The position numbers and the translations under genes are program-made. From Citreicella sp. C3M06 (GTDB lineage: Bacteria > Pseudomonadota > Alphaproteobacteria > Rhodobacterales > Rhodobacteraceae), in the NCBI RefSeq assembly GCF_018860705.1, contig NZ_JAHKQA010000014.1:1-64000 (forward strand): a DNA stretch of 64,000 bases. The letters run 5' to 3'. Positions 59,686 to 64,000 of this stretch are shown piece by piece; position 1 is the stretch's first letter, and the number at the start of each line of letters is the position of its first letter. Below the pieces are notes generated by a model, which saw only the letters and a program-made list of their open reading frames with translations, was not told where the DNA came from and did not search any database.

Positions 59686-60722
59686 TCGCCCACCGCCTTT
59701 CCGGCCATGGCAGAGCCATGGTTGCGCTTCCACAAGATGTAGCCGCCCAGCATCAGCGAGCGCGCGGTCGGCACGATGCCCTTGGGCAGCGCCAGCACGA
59801 GGATCATCATGATCGCGCCCAGCACGGCGATGGAATTGACCACGTCGACCGTGCCCAGTTGCAGCGTCAGCCATTGCAGCAGGATGCAGCCGATGATCGG
59901 GCCGACCAGCGTGCCGACGCCCCCCGCCATCACCCAGACAAGCGCCTTGGCCGACATTTCCATCGACACGGAATTGGGGTCGATAAAGGCCTGATAGGTG
60001 GCCCACATCGCCCCGGCGATGCCAGCAATGCCGCCGCCGATGGCAAAGACGATGACCTTCTGCTTGCGCACGTCATAGCCCAGCAGGCTGGCGCGGGTCT
60101 CGTTTTCGCGGATGCCGATGGACACCCGGCCAAAGTCGGACGCGATCAGGAAGCGCAGCGCCACATAGATGACGATCAGGAAGCCCATGAAGACCTGAAA
60201 CATCTGGCCCGGGTCGAGCCATGCCGACGGATCGCCCGGAATGTGCAGCGTCGGGATCGACGGGATGCCGTTGAATCCGCCCAGCCGCGCCGAACCGATG
60301 GAATATTCCGGGCCCGCGGTGTGGTTGATCAGCTTCCAGAAGATCAGCGCCACCACAAGCGTCACCACGCCAAGATACACATCCGACAGCCGCCCGTAGA
60401 ACATGAAATAGCCCAGCAGGACGCCAAAGATCGTCGGGATGATAAACGCCAGCAGCATCGGGATCGTGGTCGAACCCATGTTGATCGACGCCACCGCGAA
60501 CGTATACGCGCCGAGGCCAAAGAATGCCGCCTGACCAAAGCTCAGGATGCCGCCAAAGCCCCAGATATAGCCCAGCGACAGGGCGAACACCGACAGCACC
60601 ACGTATTGGGTGATCTGCATGATGGTAAAGAGATCCAGCATCACCGGGGCGATGAACATCACGGCCAGCCCGATGGCGATCATGATGTAGAAACCGGGAT
60701 CTCGGGTAACGGGTTTTTCCAT
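59682..60722 (-). CDS. Amide/urea-type ABC transporter permease (UrtC/LivM-like)
   Basis: A 346-aa membrane protein of the BPD_transp_2 type with about ten membrane segments. Family stretches are IWGFGGILSFGQAAFFGLGAY near residue 50, IRENETRASLLGYDVRKQK near residue 205 and VWVMAGGVGTLVGPIIGCIL near residue 263. It pairs with the LivH-like permease 14 bp upstream and shares an operon with ATPases and amidase. Confidence 0.9.
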   Translation of the reverse strand: MEKPVTRDPGFYIMIAIGLAVMFIAPVMLDLFTIMQITQYVVLSVFALSLGYIWGFGGILSFGQAAFFGLGAYTFAVASINMGSTTIPMLLAFIIPTIFGVLLGYFMFYGRLSDVYLGVVTLVVALIFWKLINHTAGPEYSIGSARLGGFNGIPSIPTLHIPGDPSAWLDPGQMFQVFMGFLIVIYVALRFLIASDFGRVSIGIRENETRASLLGYDVRKQKVIVFAIGGGIAGIAGAMWATYQAFIDPNSVSMEMSAKALVWVMAGGVGTLVGPIIGCILLQWLTLQLGTVDVVNSIAVLGAIMMILVLALPKGIVPTARSLMLGGYILWKRNHGSAMAGKAVGE

Positions 60723-60736
60723 GAAACCGTGGTCCC

Positions 60737-61603
60737 TTACAAAGATTTTTTGAAGATGCGGCCAGTGATGCCCTGCGGCAGCAGGCGCAGCAGAACCAGC
60801 GCGGCCAGCAGCAATGCAGCATCGCCATAGACCGGCCCGGTGAGGAAGGTCATACCCTGGCTGATCGAGCCGAGCAGGCCGGCGGCGGTGAGCGTGCCGG
60901 TGATGACCGAAGCCCCCCCGGTGATCACCGTGATGAAGCTTTGCGCGATGAAGTTCACGCCCATGGTCGGCACCACCCCGGTCATCGGGGCCAGCAGCGC
61001 CCCGGCAAAACCGGTGACCGCCGATCCGATGCCAAAGGTCGCCATGTAGACCCAGCGGGTGGGAATGCCGAGCGCCTCGGCCATGTCCGGGTTCTGCATG
61101 GTGGCGCGGGCGATCAGCCCGGCCTTGGTGAATTTCAGCGCCGCCCAGATCGCCAGCAGCAGCGCGATCGCGGCAAAGATCAGCACGAAGTTATAGCGCG
61201 GCACCTGATATTCGCCGATGCTCATGCCGCCCAGCGGGGTGGCAACACCGGTGACGGAATTGCCGAAGATCATCGTCACGCCGCCGATCATCAGCATCGA
61301 CAGGCCCCATGTCGCCAGAAGGCTGTCGAGGATGCGCCCGTACAGCCGCTGGATCACCAGCCGCTCTACCAGCACCCCGAAGATGCCCACCACCACGGGC
61401 GCAAGGACGAGCATGGCAAACCATTCGTTTACGCCATGCCGGGCAGAAATCACCACGGTATAACCGCCCAGCATGAGGAATTCGCCATGGGCGAAATTGA
61501 TGATGCGCATCATGCCGAAGATGATCGCCAGCCCCGAGGCCAGCAACACCAGCCACGCCACGGCACGCACCATTTCAAGGGCGATTACAAGCGTATAGTC
61601 CAT
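60737..61603 (-). CDS. Amide/urea-type ABC transporter permease (UrtB/LivH-like)
   Basis: A 288-aa membrane permease with around eight segments: FGMMRIINFAHGEFLMLGGY near residue 30 (a LivH/UrtB hallmark), GLSMLMIGGVTMIFGNSVTG near residue 95, the cytoplasmic GLIARATMQNPDMAEALGI coupling loop near residue 170, and VITGGASVITGTLTAAGLLG near residue 230. It lies 21 bp after the binding-protein gene. Confidence 0.9.
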   Translation of the reverse strand: MDYTLVIALEMVRAVAWLVLLASGLAIIFGMMRIINFAHGEFLMLGGYTVVISARHGVNEWFAMLVLAPVVVGIFGVLVERLVIQRLYGRILDSLLATWGLSMLMIGGVTMIFGNSVTGVATPLGGMSIGEYQVPRYNFVLIFAAIALLLAIWAALKFTKAGLIARATMQNPDMAEALGIPTRWVYMATFGIGSAVTGFAGALLAPMTGVVPTMGVNFIAQSFITVITGGASVITGTLTAAGLLGSISQGMTFLTGPVYGDAALLLAALVLLRLLPQGITGRIFKKSL

Positions 61604-61624
61604 GCTCGTCTCCTGCTTTTCAGA

Positions 61625-62860
61625 TCAGAGGCTGATCTCGAAGTGCTTGTTCGAGTCCGGGTTTTCGACCAGATCGCAGACCATCTGCGTGTCGGCGGGC
61701 GGGCTGTTGGGGAAGGCTTCCTTGATGTTGAACACCTGATCCTGCAGCTCGGCGATATAGACGTCGCGAATGGCGTGCTGGGTCTTGGGATCGATCTTCA
61801 CCTTGCCGGCAGGCATGTCGTAGGTCTTGCCCGAGGTCAGCACTTCGAGCAGCGCGTCGCGCTCGGTGGTACCGGCGTCGGCCACCGCGTCGGCCCACAT
61901 CTTGACCGCCTCGTAGGTGACTTCGGAAATCTCGGACATCACCCAATCCTTGTCGGGATAGGCCGCCGCGACCTTTTCAAGGAAGGCCTTGTTGGTCGGG
62001 TTGTCGATTTCCTCGAAATAGCCAAAGGACGCGGTGATGCCGTTGCCCTCTTCGGCGGTCAGGATCAGCTGGTCCGACCCACCCGCGCCCAGAACGGTCG
62101 ACATCACCGGGATTTCCGATTTCATGCCAGCCGCCGCCCACTGGCGGTAAAAGCCCATATGCGAGGTGCCCACCAGCGCCGAGAGCACGAAGTCGGGCTT
62201 GGCGCCCTGGATCTTGGAAATGGTCGCGCCGAACTGCGACACGTCCAGCGGGAAGAATTCGGTCTCGATGACCTCGCCGCCGTTTTCCTCGACGTAGCGC
62301 TTCACCCAAGCCGCGGTGATGTGGCCATAGTTGTAGTCGGCCGCGATGGTGTAGACCTTCTTGCCATACAGGTTCATGCCATAGGGGATGAGCCGGGCAA
62401 CGGTCTGCGCCGGGGTGGTGCCCAGCGTGATCTCGTTGCGGTCGCACACGCCGCCTTCGTACTGGGTGTTGTAGAAGTAGAAGGTGTTGTAGCGGTGAAA
62501 GATCGGGCGGATCGTCTCACGGCTGGCCGAGGTGATGCCGCCCATGACCACATCGACGCGATCCTTGAGCGCCAGCTGCGTGGCGAATTGCGAATACAGC
62601 GACATGTTCGACTGCGGATCGTAGATCACCGGCTCGACCATCTTGCCAAGCAGGCCGCCGGCCTCGTTGATCTCGTCGATGGCCAGCTTGAACACCTGGT
62701 TCATCGGCACGCCGACAGCGTCCAGCGCGCCGGACAGGTCATGAAGCCCGCCGATCTTGATGGTGTCGGACTGGGCGCGCGCGACAAGCGGCGTGGCCAA
62801 CGTGGCCGCGCCTGCCATGCCGGTCGAGCGCAGGAAAGAGCGTCTGCTGAGCTTGGTCAT
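61625..62860 (-). CDS. Amide/urea-type ABC transporter binding protein (FmdD/UrtA-like), Tat-exported
   Basis: A 411-aa periplasmic binding protein with a Tat signal (LSRRSFLRSTGMAGAATLA, from residue 4; cleavage near AQS). Its core (LHDLSGALDAVGVPMNQVFKL split, GGLLGKMVEPVIYDPQSNM, FYNTQYEGGVCDRNEI) matches the formamide/urea-binding FmdD/UrtA group, notably the YEGG(V/E)C motif of the amide-binding site. The same YEGGFC is in the signal-less AmiC-type protein at 49-50 kb, so both probably bind the same kind of ligand. First gene of the transporter-amidase operon. Confidence 0.9.
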   Translation of the reverse strand: MTKLSRRSFLRSTGMAGAATLATPLVARAQSDTIKIGGLHDLSGALDAVGVPMNQVFKLAIDEINEAGGLLGKMVEPVIYDPQSNMSLYSQFATQLALKDRVDVVMGGITSASRETIRPIFHRYNTFYFYNTQYEGGVCDRNEITLGTTPAQTVARLIPYGMNLYGKKVYTIAADYNYGHITAAWVKRYVEENGGEVIETEFFPLDVSQFGATISKIQGAKPDFVLSALVGTSHMGFYRQWAAAGMKSEIPVMSTVLGAGGSDQLILTAEEGNGITASFGYFEEIDNPTNKAFLEKVAAAYPDKDWVMSEISEVTYEAVKMWADAVADAGTTERDALLEVLTSGKTYDMPAGKVKIDPKTQHAIRDVYIAELQDQVFNIKEAFPNSPPADTQMVCDLVENPDSNKHFEISL

Positions 62861-63174
62861 GTTCGTTCCCTGTTGATCTATAATCCGGCAGACGCTTTCC
62901 GATTTGCTTGAAACTGCAAATATCTAATTTGGAAAATATCTATGCGTCGCCTGATTTCGCCCAAATACTACGCAATATTGCGGGGCATCAGATTACAAAA
63001 CAGGCAGCATCAGAGGTTTCTCTGAGCGTTTGCACCGGAAACCGGTGGTGATCTTTAGCAGCGCCCGACCGCCGCCGACGCCTCACGCGCAGGCAGGGCA
63101 AAACACCCTTGATCCGAGATAGTTTCCATTTCAAATATATTGCAGCCCCGAAGATGCTGCTCAAGGAGCCCGCA
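62861..63174. other. Divergent regulatory spacer between transporter and nitrilase genes
   Basis: A 314-bp gap without a gene, with AT-rich ends. It contains the perfect palindrome CGCAATATTGCG (62971-62982) and the dyad CACCGG-AAA-CCGGTG (63033-63047), both candidate regulator sites. TTGATC (63109-63114) with AAATAT 18 bp on is a weak promoter guess for the nitrilase gene. Confidence 0.5.
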
Positions 63175-64000
63175 ATGCCCTGCCCTGCCCCGTTCAAGAC
63201 CGCGACCATCCAGTTCGAACCGACGATGTTCGCCAAGGAGCAGAACGTCGCCTCCCTGCTGAAGATGTGCGAAGAGGCCGCGCAGGGCGGTGCAAAGCTG
63301 ATCGTCACCCCCGAAATGGGGGCAACCGGCTATTGTTGGTATGACCGCGCCGAAGTTGCGCCCTATGTCGAACCCATCCCCGGCCCGACCACCTCGCGCT
63401 TTCACGACATCGCGGCGCGGCACGGGTGCTACATCGTCATCGGGATGCCGGAAATCGACGAGGCGACAGGACTTTACTACAATTCCGCCGCGCTGATCGG
63501 CCCCGATGGGCTGGTCGGCAAGCACCGCAAGTCGCACCCCTATATCGCCGAACCGAAATGGGCCGCTTCGGGCGATATCGCCCACGCGGTGTTCGACACA
63601 GCGCTGGGGCGCATCGCCATCGTCATCTGCATGGATCTGCATTTCTTCGAAACCGTGCGGCTGGAAACGCTGCAAGGGGCGGATGTGATCTGCCATATCT
63701 CGAACTGGCTGGCCGAGCGCACCCCGGCCCCCTACTGGATCACCCGCGCCTTTGAAAACGCCTGCTACGTGGTGGAATCCAACCGCTGGGGTCTGGAACG
63801 CACCGTGCAGTTCTCAGGAGGCAGCTGCATCATCGGCCCCGACGGCACCGTCGAGGCCAGCGTCGACAGCGGCAACGCCATCGTCATCGGCATGATCGAT
63901 CCGGCGCGCGCCCGCACCCGCGAGGTGCTGGGCGAGCCGGTCTTCGAGATGCGCCGCCCCGCGCTTTACAAGACCTTGATGACCAACAGCTTTACGTGGA
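63175..64000 (+). CDS. Nitrilase-family carbon-nitrogen hydrolase, 3' end outside window
   Basis: The first 275 residues of a CN-hydrolase. The Glu-Lys-Cys triad is visible: Glu47 in VTPEMGATGY, Lys119 in GKHRKSHPY and Cys152 in IVICMDLHF. AAGGAG stands before ATG 63175. The frame is open at the right edge. It is divergent from the ABC transporter operon and is the third amide-hydrolysing enzyme of the island. Branch (aliphatic amidase, N-carbamoyl hydrolase or nitrilase) is not decided by eye. Confidence 0.9.
   Translation, partial: MPCPAPFKTATIQFEPTMFAKEQNVASLLKMCEEAAQGGAKLIVTPEMGATGYCWYDRAEVAPYVEPIPGPTTSRFHDIAARHGCYIVIGMPEIDEATGLYYNSAALIGPDGLVGKHRKSHPYIAEPKWAASGDIAHAVFDTALGRIAIVICMDLHFFETVRLETLQGADVICHISNWLAERTPAPYWITRAFENACYVVESNRWGLERTVQFSGGSCIIGPDGTVEASVDSGNAIVIGMIDPARARTREVLGEPVFEMRRPALYKTLMTNSFTW

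Noticed and set aside
1-64000. CRISPR arrays, prophage modules or conjugation genes
   Set aside because: No regularly spaced direct repeats, no phage structural genes and no mob/tra genes were recognised in the window.

Overview
The window comes from a high-GC alphaproteobacterium, most likely of the order Rhodobacterales (Roseobacter/Paracoccus relatives). The evidence is a complete repABC replication-partition module of the Rhodobacterales type, rhizobial/rhodobacterial rhamnose gene order (rhaSTPQ-M-K), TRAP transporters, dense operons with 4-bp ATGA overlaps, and a tandem CCUCCUCCC-loop sRNA of the kind known from Rhodobacter and Rhizobium. Because repABC lies inside it (5.8-9.3 kb), the window is part of a plasmid or chromid rather than the main chromosome.

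Layout. 1-5.6 kb: an L-rhamnose ABC transporter (5'-truncated binding protein, double ATPase, two permeases), rhamnose mutarotase and an FGGY kinase, one operon. 5.6-9.3 kb: repA-repB-[antisense ctRNA]-repC followed by two identical palindromes, the likely parS sites. 9.3-19.7 kb: unlinked metabolic genes (PQQ-type sugar dehydrogenase, NagA, YihY/BrkB membrane protein, an esterase, two SDRs), a candidate cuckoo-type sRNA, an Orn/Lys/Arg decarboxylase, a VapBC toxin-antitoxin pair and a decayed TetR gene. 19.7-27.6 kb: RidA and a D-amino-acid-oxidase-like protein, then a TPP riboswitch heading thiOSGEF-thiYZX (thiazole/thiamine phosphate synthesis plus pyrimidine-precursor import).

27.6-37 kb: a uraD-dctPQM operon, predicted to import and process a purine-catabolic intermediate, with a divergent LysR gene. 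Next is an exported molybdenum hydroxylase (Mo subunit, 2Fe-2S subunit, dihaem cytochrome c) whose operon ends in its own Crp/Fnr-type regulator. 37-40 kb: a graveyard of nested insertion sequences. An IS30 remnant is cut by an IS110 remnant, which is cut by an IS21 end. The IS21 istA start is fused in frame to an apparently intact M41 (FtsH-type) protease domain.

40-48.4 kb: YeiH/LysR pair, a transglutaminase-like protein, an allantoate/N-carbamoyl amidohydrolase, two tandem choline-kinase-like phosphotransferases, and overlapping DeoR and AraC regulators. 48.5-64 kb: an organic-nitrogen island made of a MarR regulator, a signal-less AmiC-type amide sensor divergent from an amidase, ureEF-(AB)-CGD, a second amidase, a five-gene amide/urea-type ABC transporter, and a 3'-truncated nitrilase-family amidohydrolase. 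The urease is non-canonical: UreA and UreB are one polypeptide, and the mobile-flap Cys-His-His of UreC is Ala-His-Met. The cluster looks like a system for importing and hydrolysing amides or ureides to ammonia, with this divergent urease as its least understood component.
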